Source: Clostridiales bacterium (GTDB lineage: Bacteria; Bacillota; Clostridia; Lachnospirales; Lachnospiraceae). Taken from it: 12,209 nucleotides of DNA. Numbering within the stretch: position 1 is the first letter of the stretch; each line of letters begins with the position of its first letter. Where the stretch lies: positions 1 through 12,209 of the forward strand of contig JAJUHH010000046.1 of the NCBI GenBank assembly GCA_029267975.1, given 5' to 3'. This document shows positions 6,209 to 12,209 of this stretch, one piece after another. The translations under genes and the position numbers were made by a program. Under the pieces are notes generated by a model. The model did no database searches and was not told the DNA's origin. It was given only the letters and a program-made list of their open reading frames with translations.

Positions 6209-6237
6209 AGTATAGTACTATATAGTACTATTGTCAA
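6209..6237 (-). promoter_or_regulatory. Near-consensus promoter of the MarR operon
   Basis: Minus strand: TTGACA (6237-6232, perfect), 17-nt spacer (6231-6215), TATACT (6214-6209, 5/6). The ribosome binding site follows about 10 bases downstream of the -10, so the 5' leader is very short. A promoter this strong usually needs a repressor, which fits the palindromes in its spacer. Confidence 0.85.
6212..6231. promoter_or_regulatory. Probable MarR operator: tandem 10-bp palindromes
   Basis: The self-complementary sequence atagtactat occurs twice head to tail (6212-6221 and 6222-6231), making the whole 20 bp one palindrome. It covers the spacer and the upstream edge of the -10 box, so a bound MarR dimer would exclude RNA polymerase. 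That MarR binds here is inferred from position and symmetry. Confidence 0.7.
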
Positions 6238-6297
6238 CAATGGACTTGTATATTTTACCATTTTCTATTCTTTACTATTTTACTAGTAATACTTATA

Positions 6298-6433
6298 TTA
6301 CTGCTGTGGGCCCCAGACATGGCCTGTTGTATCATCATAATAAACCCCATCCTGTATCACTTCCTTCCAGGCGATATCAGAGCCTGAAATTATTCACAGA
6401 ATGGGGCTTATGCTTAGGATATTATCCACATTT
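6298..6433 (-). pseudogene. Coding-like remnant downstream of gatB, no known family
   Basis: On the minus strand one frame reads a coding-like string ending DGVYYDDTTGHVWGPQQ before TAA (6300-6298), with SGSDIAWKEVIQ before it and a TGA ahead of that. The same frame stays open upstream of the TGA to the end of gatB. There is no start with a ribosome binding site. The composition (Trp, Gly, Asp, Tyr) looks like protein rather than random intergenic DNA, suggesting the tail of a decayed gene. I do not recognise the family, and chance is possible at this length. Confidence 0.25.
6340..6411 (-). terminator. Long stem-loop downstream of gatB, possible operon terminator
   Basis: On the minus strand the 16 bases 6411-6396 pair with 6355-6340 without a break (14 Watson-Crick and two G-U pairs; core CCCCATTCTGT / ACAGGATGGGG). 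The 40-base interior contains a further caggc/gcctg hairpin (6368-6372, 6382-6386). The 3' side is TTTATTAT, moderately T-rich and partly inside the stem. The large loop is unusual for an intrinsic terminator, but this is the best candidate for ending the aspS-gatCAB transcript. Confidence 0.45.
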
Positions 6434-6434
6434 T

Positions 6435-7871
6435 TTATAAAGAATCTAACATTTCCTTCACCAGCTGATTGACCTTACCAGGGTCGGCCTTACCCTTCAT
6501 CTCCTTCATGGTCTGGCCAACGATAAAGCCCATGGCCTTGGTCTTGCCGCTCTTATAATCAGCAACTGACTGAGGACTGTCTGCAATGATTTTCTCAATG
6601 GTAGAACGAAGTAAACCATCATCACTTACCATGCCAAGTCCGTTCTTCTCCACATATTCCTCGGGATCCACATTCTCCTTGAAGATCTTCTCAAATACTT
6701 CCTTAGCCACGGTACGGTTTATCTTATTTCCATCCACCATCTTAATCAGGGCAGCCAACTGGCCAGGAGTGAAGGTTATCTCCTCCGGCTCCATCTCCTG
6801 CTCTTTTAAAAGGCGCATGGTCTCAACCATCAGCCAGTTGGACACTTCCTTCGGCTTCTGGCACAGGGCTACTGTCTCCTCGAACAGGTCAGCCAGGTGC
6901 TTGGAGCCGGTGATAATGGCAGCATCATAGGCAGGTATATCAAATTCCTTCTCATAGCGGAGCATCTTCTCATCCCGAAGCTCCGGCTGGCGCTTGCGTA
7001 TCTCCTCCAGCCATTCATCGCTGATCTCAATGGGGGGAAGGTCCGGTTCAGGGAAGTAACGATAATCCTGGGCATCCTCCTTGGAACGCATGGCGAAGCT
7101 GGTATCCTTATTGTCATCCCAACGCCTGGTTTCCTGAATTACCTTCTTGCCCTCCTCAAGGAGTTCAATCTGGCGCTTTCTCTCTCCTTCAATCGCTCTT
7201 GCAATGGCTTTGAAGGAGTTCATGTTCTTCATCTCGGTTCTGGTTCCAAATTCCCTGGCTCCTAGCTCCCGCACGGAAAGGTTAATATCCGCCCGGAGGG
7301 AACCCTCCTGCATCTTACAGTCAGAGACACCAAGATACTGCAAAATCAGTCTTAATTTATCCAGATAAGCAATAACCTCCTCGGCTGAACGCATATCCGG
7401 CTCACTTACGATTTCTATTAGGGGCACGCCGCAGCGGTTATAATCAACCAAAGTACAATCCTCCCAGGGATCATGAATCAGCTTACCCGCATCCTCCTCC
7501 ATATGGATCTCATGAATACGAATGGTCTTCTTCCCTGCCTCGGTCTCAATCTCAATTCCGCCGTCTCTGCAGATTGGCAGATAAAGCTGTGAGATCTGAT
7601 AAGCCTTGGGAAGGTCGGGATAAAAATAATTCTTACGGTCAAATTTACAGTGCTGCGTGATCTTGCAATTCATGGCTAAACCTGCTGCCATGGCAAACTC
7701 CACTACCTTCTTATTCAGGACCGGAAGGGTTCCCGGCATACCGGTGCAAACAGGGCAGCAATGGGTGTTGGGATCTCCGCCAAACTGCGTGGTACAGCCA
7801 CAGAATATTTTTGATTTGGTGGCAAGCTCAACATGAACCTCCAAGCCGATGACTGTCTCATATGCCTTCAT
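6435..7871 (-). CDS. gatB: Asp-tRNA(Asn)/Glu-tRNA(Gln) amidotransferase subunit B
   Basis: A 478-residue full-length GatB, the subunit that binds the mischarged tRNA and activates its carboxyl group with ATP so that ammonia from GatA can convert Asp-tRNA(Asn) to Asn-tRNA(Asn), or Glu-tRNA(Gln) to Gln-tRNA(Gln). The N-terminal kinase-like cradle begins YETVIGLEVHVEL. The zinc-knuckle cysteines are present: C24 and C26 in FCGC, then C39 and C42 in CCPVC. YRYFPEPDLPP is the usual mid-protein signature. The C-terminal helical YqeY-like tail (about 415-478) contacts tRNA. The start at 7871 has AAGGAGG 8 nt upstream, and that site overlaps the end of gatA; only 3 bases separate the gatA stop from this ATG, so translation is probably coupled. 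It is the last gene of the operon. Confidence 0.98.
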   Translation of the reverse strand: MKAYETVIGLEVHVELATKSKIFCGCTTQFGGDPNTHCCPVCTGMPGTLPVLNKKVVEFAMAAGLAMNCKITQHCKFDRKNYFYPDLPKAYQISQLYLPICRDGGIEIETEAGKKTIRIHEIHMEEDAGKLIHDPWEDCTLVDYNRCGVPLIEIVSEPDMRSAEEVIAYLDKLRLILQYLGVSDCKMQEGSLRADINLSVRELGAREFGTRTEMKNMNSFKAIARAIEGERKRQIELLEEGKKVIQETRRWDDNKDTSFAMRSKEDAQDYRYFPEPDLPPIEISDEWLEEIRKRQPELRDEKMLRYEKEFDIPAYDAAIITGSKHLADLFEETVALCQKPKEVSNWLMVETMRLLKEQEMEPEEITFTPGQLAALIKMVDGNKINRTVAKEVFEKIFKENVDPEEYVEKNGLGMVSDDGLLRSTIEKIIADSPQSVADYKSGKTKAMGFIVGQTMKEMKGKADPGKVNQLVKEMLDSL

Positions 7872-7874
7872 GTC

Positions 7875-9362
7875 TTATGCCTCCTTTCCCTGCGCTTTAG
7901 TAAGCGTTGTGGGTCGTTCATAGCTTCCGGCCTGTTCAAAGCTGTAAGCTGCACGTATAATGTCCTTTTCTCCGAAGTGCCTACCGATCAATTGAAGTCC
8001 GATAGGAAGTCCCTTCTTATCGACACCGCAGGGAAGGCTGATTCCCGGCAGTCCTGCCAGATTCACGGATACGGTATAAATATCGGACAGGTACATTTTC
8101 AAGGGATCGGACAAGCTCTCTCCCAGCCTGGGAGCTGTCTCCGGAGCGATAGGTCCCAGGATAATATCAAATTTTTCAAAGGCCTTCTGAAAGCCTTGAT
8201 TGATGAGTGCTCTCACCTTAAGGGCCTTATTATAAAATGCATCGTAATAACCGGAGCTAAGTACAAAGGCACCGATCATCATCCTGCGCTTCACTTCATT
8301 GCCAAAGCCTTCACTTCTGCTCTTTTTATAAACATCCTGTAAGCCTTCAAATTCCGAAGTACGGTAGCCGTATTTCACACCATCAAATCTGGAGAGGTTG
8401 GAGCTGGCTTCCGCACAGGCAATAACATAATAGGAGGGTACTGCAAATTCTACGCTGTGCAGTTCGAATTCCTCCACGATCGCTCCCTTGGATTTTAACA
8501 CCTGGGCTGCCTTCAGGATACTTTCCTTTACTTCCTCCTCAATTCCTGCACCCAGATAATCCTTGGGGATACCGATACGCATTCCCATCACATCATCCAC
8601 AAGCGCATCCGTATATCGGTAGCTTTCCTGGGGTGCAGAGGTGGAATCCTTTATGTCATGCCCTGAGATCAGCTCTAAAGCTGCTGCACAATCGGATACA
8701 CTTCTTCCGAAGGTTCCGATCTGATCCAGGGATGAGGCATAAGCAATCAAACCATAACGGGATACCGTACCATAGGTAGGCTTAATACCTACCACACCGC
8801 AGTAACCAGCCGGCTGACGGATGGAACCGCCGGTATCGGAACCCAAGGCAAGAAATGCTTCCTCTGCTGCTACTGCAGCGGCTGATCCACCGCTGGAACC
8901 TCCCGGTACACAATCGGTATTCCAGGGATTCTTCGTTACTCCAAAGAAGGAGGTCTCCGTGGTGGAGCCCATGGCAAATTCATCACAATTGGTCTTACCG
9001 ATAATGATAAGGCCTGCCTCTTTCAGCTTCTCAATCACTGTTGCATCATAGGTTGGTTCAAAATTATATAAAATCTGTGATGCACAGGTAGTCTTCACTC
9101 CCTTGGTGCAGATGTTATCCTTCACTGCCAAGGGAACACCGGCAAGGGGGGAGTCATTTAGCTCACCGGCATCTATTCGCGTTTGCACTTGCTCGGCCTG
9201 GGCAAGGGCATCCTCCTCCAGGACCGTAATATAGCAATTGTAATCCGGGTCTCTTTGCTTTATAATCTCAAGCTGCGCCTGAACCGCCTCGGCAACGGTG
9301 ATCTCTTTTGCCTTAATCTTCCTGCCGAGCTCCAGCGCAGACAGTCTTGTGATATCAATCAT
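7875..9362 (-). CDS. gatA: Asp-tRNA(Asn)/Glu-tRNA(Gln) amidotransferase subunit A
   Basis: The glutaminase subunit of GatCAB: an amidase-signature enzyme that hydrolyses glutamine or asparagine and passes ammonia through a channel to GatB. The Ser-cisSer-Lys triad is visible: Lys81 in PLAVKDN, Ser156 in GGSSGGS and Ser180 in GSDTGGSIRQP (numbering from the ATG at 9362), with the same spacing (75 and 24) as known GatA. Length is 495 residues, normal for the family. Two starts compete: GTG at 9368 with AAAGG 6 nt upstream, and ATG at 9362 with AGGTG 5 nt upstream. The ATG is preferred, giving MIDITRLSALEL; the difference is two residues. gatC ends 27 bases upstream and gatB begins 3 bases downstream, so all are co-transcribed. 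Confidence 0.98.
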   Translation of the reverse strand: MIDITRLSALELGRKIKAKEITVAEAVQAQLEIIKQRDPDYNCYITVLEEDALAQAEQVQTRIDAGELNDSPLAGVPLAVKDNICTKGVKTTCASQILYNFEPTYDATVIEKLKEAGLIIIGKTNCDEFAMGSTTETSFFGVTKNPWNTDCVPGGSSGGSAAAVAAEEAFLALGSDTGGSIRQPAGYCGVVGIKPTYGTVSRYGLIAYASSLDQIGTFGRSVSDCAAALELISGHDIKDSTSAPQESYRYTDALVDDVMGMRIGIPKDYLGAGIEEEVKESILKAAQVLKSKGAIVEEFELHSVEFAVPSYYVIACAEASSNLSRFDGVKYGYRTSEFEGLQDVYKKSRSEGFGNEVKRRMMIGAFVLSSGYYDAFYNKALKVRALINQGFQKAFEKFDIILGPIAPETAPRLGESLSDPLKMYLSDIYTVSVNLAGLPGISLPCGVDKKGLPIGLQLIGRHFGEKDIIRAAYSFEQAGSYERPTTLTKAQGKEA

Positions 9363-9389
9363 AATCACACCTAACCTTTCTCATACCGA

Positions 9390-9677
9390 TTATTCAACTG
9401 TCTTCGGAACCGCAAAGCTGTCTCCGATACGCTGGGGAGCATTTTTCAGCAGCTCCTCCCGATTATCCTGATTACTAACCTCGTCCTCACGAAATACATT
9501 CTTTACCGGCAGGACATGGGACATGGGTTCCACACCCTCTGTATCCAATCCGTTCATTGTTTCTATATAATCCAGGATCCGATCCAGATCCTTTGCAACC
9601 TTATTCTTCTCCTCCTCAGAGACATTCAGCTTCGCAAGTGCTGCTACATACTGAACAGTTTCTTCTGTTATCCTCAT
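9390..9677 (-). CDS. gatC: Asp-tRNA(Asn)/Glu-tRNA(Gln) amidotransferase subunit C
   Basis: A 95-residue GatC, the small subunit that wraps around and stabilises the GatA-GatB interface. It has the usual start of the family (ITEETVQYVAALAKLNVSEEE), an amphipathic helix through DLDRILDYIETMNGLDTEGVEPM, the PMSHVLP turn, and the conserved tail APQRIGDSFAVPKTVE. The start at 9677 has AAAGGTGG 6 nt upstream. It lies 37 bases behind aspS and 27 bases before gatA, with no terminator in either gap. The gene order aspS-gatC-gatA-gatB ties amidation directly to the synthetase that supplies the mischarged tRNA. Confidence 0.97.
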   Translation of the reverse strand: MRITEETVQYVAALAKLNVSEEEKNKVAKDLDRILDYIETMNGLDTEGVEPMSHVLPVKNVFREDEVSNQDNREELLKNAPQRIGDSFAVPKTVE

Positions 9678-9714
9678 GCTTTACCACCTTTCTATAGAAT
9701 TTGGCTCAAGTGCT

Positions 9715-11049
9715 TTACGGCTCCAGCCTTGATACATCTCTGGGGAACATGGTCGTCTCCCTGACATTCTGCTCATTTAAGAGCTTCATGGTCAAACGCT
9801 CCAGACCGATACCCAGTCCTCCGTGAGGCGGCATACCATGCTTATGGATCATGAGGAAATTTGAGAATTCTTCCGGATTCATTCCCCTTGCCATCATTTT
9901 GGCAACCTGGGCATCATAGCTGTGAATTCTCTGTCCTCCTGTTGTGATCTCCATTCCCTTATATAAAAGGTCAAAGCTTAGTGTAAACTTCGGATCTGCC
10001 GGATCATCCATGGCATAGAAGGGACGCTTCTTTGAAGGATAATGAGTTACAAACACAAAGTCACTCTCATATTCCTCCTTAAAGTATTTACCGATCAGTA
10101 CTTCTTCCTCCGGCTCCAGATCATAGGGGTTCTTAATCTTACGATTATACTTCTCAGAGATCAGAACCTTGGCTTCATCAAATCGAACTGCAGGAATGCT
10201 CTCTATCTTTGGTAAGGTCACCTCAAGGAGCTTCAGCTCTTTATCATATTTTTCACCCAGGAAGGTGAATACATAGCGGAGCATCTCCGTCTCCATAGCC
10301 ATTACATCTTCAAATCCGTCGATATATCCCATCTCAAAATCCAGACTGGTATATTCATTCAGATGTCTGGTGGTATTATGCTTCTCTGCACGGAATACCG
10401 GAGCAGCCTCAAATACTCTGTCATATACACCCACCATGGTCTGTTTGTAGAACTGGGGACTTTGTGCTAAGAATGCCTTGCTGCCGAAGTATTCCAGCTT
10501 AAATACATTGGCACCGCCCTCAGCATTACCGGCAACGATCTTAGGTGTGCGGATCTCTGTAAAGCCCTGAGAAAACATAAAATCACGGAACCCTCTGATA
10601 ATGCCCTCCTGTATCTTAAAGATTGCCCTCTCTCTGATATTTCTTAAGGAAATGGGACGATAATTGAGCTTAGTCTCCAGGGAGGTTTTCATCTTCCACT
10701 TTGAAATGGGCAGCGGGAGCATAGTGCCTTCCTTAGGTGAGGACAGAACCGTAACTTCTGTTAGTCTTACTTCAAAGCCCAGGGGAGCACGCTCCTCTTC
10801 GTGGAGATTACCCTCAACCTCCACCGTCATTCCTTCCTTCAGCTCCTTTAACACACAGTTTGTCACACCTTCTTCATATACACACTGTACCAGACCTTCT
10901 CTCTTACGGAGCACGACAAAGGCTACCTCGCCCATGTCACGAATGGTATGGATATAACCGTTGATCTTCACTTTTCCCGATATTCCTTGTGCAAGAATAT
11001 CACTGATTTCCTTTGTTTCCTTTTGCTTAATTCCTGCGATAAATTCCAT
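9715..11049 (-). CDS. aspS: Archaeal-type aspartyl-tRNA synthetase (probably non-discriminating, Asp-tRNA(Asn) forming)
   Basis: A 444-residue class II synthetase of the archaeal/eukaryotic AspRS group: an N-terminal OB-fold anticodon domain (about 25-103) and a catalytic core. Motif 2 is FRAEKHNTTRHLNEY (219-233, Arg220) and motif 3 is GGLGIGLERL (410-419, Arg418). EITTGGQRIH (367-376) is AspRS-like rather than AsnRS-like. It lacks the GAD insertion of the usual bacterial AspRS, which is near 590 residues. Linkage to gatCAB and an Asn-type T-box argue that it charges tRNA(Asn) with Asp for amidation. A separate bacterial-type AspRS may exist elsewhere in the genome. The start is the ATG at 11049, with GGAGG 8 nt upstream; the ATG at 11064 overlaps that site and would add five residues. 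An AsnRS is the main alternative; the Asp-type signature and gatCAB speak against it. Confidence 0.93.
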   Translation of the reverse strand: MEFIAGIKQKETKEISDILAQGISGKVKINGYIHTIRDMGEVAFVVLRKREGLVQCVYEEGVTNCVLKELKEGMTVEVEGNLHEEERAPLGFEVRLTEVTVLSSPKEGTMLPLPISKWKMKTSLETKLNYRPISLRNIRERAIFKIQEGIIRGFRDFMFSQGFTEIRTPKIVAGNAEGGANVFKLEYFGSKAFLAQSPQFYKQTMVGVYDRVFEAAPVFRAEKHNTTRHLNEYTSLDFEMGYIDGFEDVMAMETEMLRYVFTFLGEKYDKELKLLEVTLPKIESIPAVRFDEAKVLISEKYNRKIKNPYDLEPEEEVLIGKYFKEEYESDFVFVTHYPSKKRPFYAMDDPADPKFTLSFDLLYKGMEITTGGQRIHSYDAQVAKMMARGMNPEEFSNFLMIHKHGMPPHGGLGIGLERLTMKLLNEQNVRETTMFPRDVSRLEP

Positions 11050-11100
11050 GTGATATACCTCCATTCAGTAATTGCATTCTTAAGGGAGATTTTTAGGTAT

Positions 11101-11139
11101 AAAAAAAGCCCCGAAGAATGCTTTTTTGCATTCTTCGGG
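11101..11139 (-). terminator. T-box transcription terminator
   Basis: Minus strand CCCGAAGAATGC (11139-11128), loop of six A, GCATTCTTCGGG (11121-11110), then GC and seven T (11107-11101). A textbook intrinsic terminator about 50 bases upstream of the aspS start. Its 5' arm competes with the T-box antiterminator, so uncharged tRNA would prevent it from forming. Confidence 0.95.
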
Positions 11140-11406
11140 ACGAGAAATCACAATTTCCCGCGGTACCACCCGCATTGAGAGCATGAGCTCTCCTCTTTTA
11201 CACTTAACGCGTGTCACGTACGAACCTACTGCTATTTCAATCCGCAAGCTCCAGAGTGTTCCGTATTCAACTTATCACCATAGGTGTGCTCTCAGTCGGT
11301 GGCTCACCATTCCTGTCGTTCGGTTCTTCGGTAGAATAAAGTCTCCTTCTCAGCCGATATCATATATCTCATATTTCAGGGATTACAAAAGTAATAACCC
11401 TATTGT
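11101..11406 (-). promoter_or_regulatory. T-box riboswitch controlling aspS-gatCAB, specifier AAC (Asn) overlapping GAA (Glu)
   Basis: A complete T-box leader of about 300 bases. The highly conserved T-box AATGCGGGTGGTACCGCG is at 11176-11159, with UGGU (11168-11165) as the bulge that pairs with the tRNA acceptor end. Stem III is GAGAGC-TCAT-GCTCTC (11192-11177), and GCGTTA (11210-11205) precedes it. Stem II carries GAAAT and AGTAG (about 11240-11225). Stem I runs from about 11355 to 11248; its distal part has GGTGAGCCACC. The specifier lies in CGGAACACTCTGGAGC: aligned with the B. subtilis glyQS leader, where GGC sits six bases before GAGC, the codon here is AAC (11260-11258), for tRNA(Asn). 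Moving back one base gives GAA (11261-11259), for tRNA(Glu). Uncharged tRNA is expected to stabilise the antiterminator and switch the operon on. Confidence 0.95.
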
Positions 11407-11416
11407 TGAGATATAT
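11362..11416 (-). repeat. Nested inverted repeat across the operon start site
   Basis: Minus strand ATATATCTCA (11416-11407) pairs with TGAGATATAT (11371-11362). Inside, GGGTTATTAC (11400-11391) pairs with GTAATCCC (11386-11379) with a two-base bulge. The outer left arm overlaps the -10 box and predicted start, so the full structure forms only in transcripts reading through from the GH43 gene or in DNA. Confidence 0.5.
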
Positions 11417-11441
11417 TAGCACATTACTTTATTAAAATCAA
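11413..11441 (-). promoter_or_regulatory. Promoter of the T-box/aspS-gatCAB operon
   Basis: Minus strand: TTGATT (11441-11436, 4/6), 17-nt spacer, TAATAT (11418-11413, 4/6) with an extended TGC before it. The predicted transcript starts near 11406. The promoter begins only nine bases beyond the stop codon of the upstream GH43 gene. Confidence 0.6.
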
Positions 11442-11449
11442 GGATAAAT

Positions 11450-12209
11450 TTAATAACGTATGCTAAAGTCATTGATATGGATAAAGCAATCTGTTTCCAC
11501 TCCACAGGAGGAAGCATAGACACCGATGGTATTTCCTACAAAGCCCTTAGCCACCTCAGTGCTCATCTCATGAATGTCAACTTCCTTAGCAAGGATATGC
11601 TCTTCCCTTCCAAGTGCAATCATAAAATCAGCCCTTTGTCCATAGCCTATCATTTTCAACCGAATTCTAAAGCGCTCAGACAAATGGTCTGTCAGGAGCT
11701 GCTCAGCTGATATGACCTCTTCCGCCAGCAGCTTTTCTTCTCCTGCTACGCATTTTGCCAGCTGCAATATAAACTTATCTCCATATTGCTTATCACCGGT
11801 TATAATGCGAAACATCATATGATATTCGTTGCTCTGCAGCAGAACCAACCCTGCTTCTCCCTCAGCAGGAAGATGCGTGAACTCAAATTCCAGCGCAGCC
11901 TCGTAATGATAGCTTAGCTGGCGAAAGCCAAGGAAGGCCGGACTGTCCAGCTCCTTCAAAGTCACAGGCAGGAAGTTTAATCTGATCTTTCCATTGTCCT
12001 TAGAGTAAAATTCGCTTTTTGGATTGCGAAGCATGAGCAAATCGAACTTGTTTGGCCCCAGATCCTTCAGGGTCTGAAGTCTTGGAGCCTCATTTTGTAC
12101 TGGCTCGAAGGGTAATTCAACAAACTCCTCTAATTTACCGACACCCGGATTGACTACCGGCCAATCTTCCTCCCAAACGACTTTGGCAAGGAAGGTTTCT
12201 CTTCCCAGA
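11450..12209 (-). CDS. GH43 family glycosidase with concanavalin-like C-terminal domain, 3' part (5' end outside window)
   Basis: The frame is open from the right edge to the TAA at 11452-11450, giving 252 visible residues. The TTG at 12040 is not the start, because clear coding continues upstream of it. The edge reads LGRETFLAKVVWEEDWPVVN followed by PG, the end of a GH43 five-bladed propeller as in beta-xylosidases / alpha-L-arabinofuranosidases. A short linker (ELPFEP region) leads into a C-terminal beta-sandwich with LDSPAFLGFRQLSYHYEAAL, GEAGLVLLQSNEYH, and a closing FIHINDFSIRY strand, matching the beta-xylosidase C-terminal concanavalin A-like domain. No catalytic residue is in view, so the exact specificity cannot be read. 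It would process xylo-oligosaccharides or arabinose side chains downstream of a xylanase such as the one at 1838-3178, but the two are not in one operon. No strong terminator separates it from the T-box promoter. Confidence 0.85.
   Translation of the reverse strand, partial: LGRETFLAKVVWEEDWPVVNPGVGKLEEFVELPFEPVQNEAPRLQTLKDLGPNKFDLLMLRNPKSEFYSKDNGKIRLNFLPVTLKELDSPAFLGFRQLSYHYEAALEFEFTHLPAEGEAGLVLLQSNEYHMMFRIITGDKQYGDKFILQLAKCVAGEEKLLAEEVISAEQLLTDHLSERFRIRLKMIGYGQRADFMIALGREEHILAKEVDIHEMSTEVAKGFVGNTIGVYASSCGVETDCFIHINDFSIRY

Noticed and set aside
6586..6930. 114-codon open frame on the plus strand inside gatB
   Set aside because: It is the antisense shadow of a strongly conserved gene, with no ribosome binding site and low-complexity Ser-rich composition. 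The other plus-strand frames within gatA, gatB and aspS are rejected for the same reason.
11263..11268. Reading the T-box specifier as UAC (Tyr) within GAATACGG
   Set aside because: The distance to the conserved base of stem I favours AAC, and the downstream genes are for Asn/Gln-tRNA synthesis, not tyrosine.
11126..11419. 97-codon open frame on the plus strand over the T-box leader
   Set aside because: The region is fully explained as a T-box RNA on the other strand, and the frame has no start signal or protein-like pattern.
12034..12040. TTG at 12040 as the start of a separate 196-residue gene
   Set aside because: Coding sequence with GH43 character continues in frame to the window edge, so this is an internal codon.
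1..12209. CRISPR arrays, insertion sequences, prophage genes, tRNA or rRNA genes
   Set aside because: Reading both strands, I found no regularly spaced repeats, transposase or integrase motifs, tRNA cloverleafs or rRNA sequence.

Overview
The window looks like chromosomal DNA from a low-to-moderate-GC Gram-positive anaerobe of the class Clostridia, most likely the Lachnospiraceae / Clostridium cluster XIVa. Grounds: strong AGGAGG-type ribosome binding sites, sigma-A style promoters, a T-box riboswitch, an archaeal-type aspartyl-tRNA synthetase joined to gatCAB, a FliK-type flagellar protein, a PilZ protein, and plant-polysaccharide enzymes (GH10 xylanase, GH43). This lineage call is an inference from gene content; there is no rRNA or phylogenetic marker search behind it.

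Layout. Left edge to 733 (+): the C-terminal part of a FliK-like hook-length protein, then a hairpin terminator shared by converging genes. 870-3178 (-): a PilZ protein, a MIF-family tautomerase and a secreted lipoprotein GH10 endo-xylanase, each with its own promoter; the tautomerase promoter is embedded in the xylanase terminator. 3385-3972 (-): a GrpB/UPF0157 protein. 3973-4324: a divergent promoter region with a structured leader feeding a protein-kinase-fold gene (4325-5182, +) that has an atypical catalytic loop. 5243-6187 (-): a MarR regulator and an FMN-binding pyridoxamine-oxidase-like protein, probably one operon; the MarR promoter has near-consensus boxes with a double palindrome in the spacer.

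6435-11406 (-) is the core of the window: T-box leader, aspS (archaeal type), gatC, gatA, gatB in one tight operon. Together these make Asp-tRNA(Asn) and/or Glu-tRNA(Gln) and amidate them to Asn-tRNA(Asn) and Gln-tRNA(Gln). The specifier region of the T-box reads GAAC, so it contains an Asn codon (AAC) and, one base back, a Glu codon (GAA). This is the dual-specificity arrangement described for the Clostridium acetobutylicum transamidation operon. 11450 to the right edge (-): the 3' part of a GH43 glycosidase with a concanavalin-like C-terminal domain.

I see no CRISPR array, insertion sequence, tRNA or rRNA gene, or phage gene. The least explained items are the kinase-like gene and its leader, a coding-like remnant with a long stem-loop downstream of gatB, and a large inverted repeat across the T-box operon promoter.
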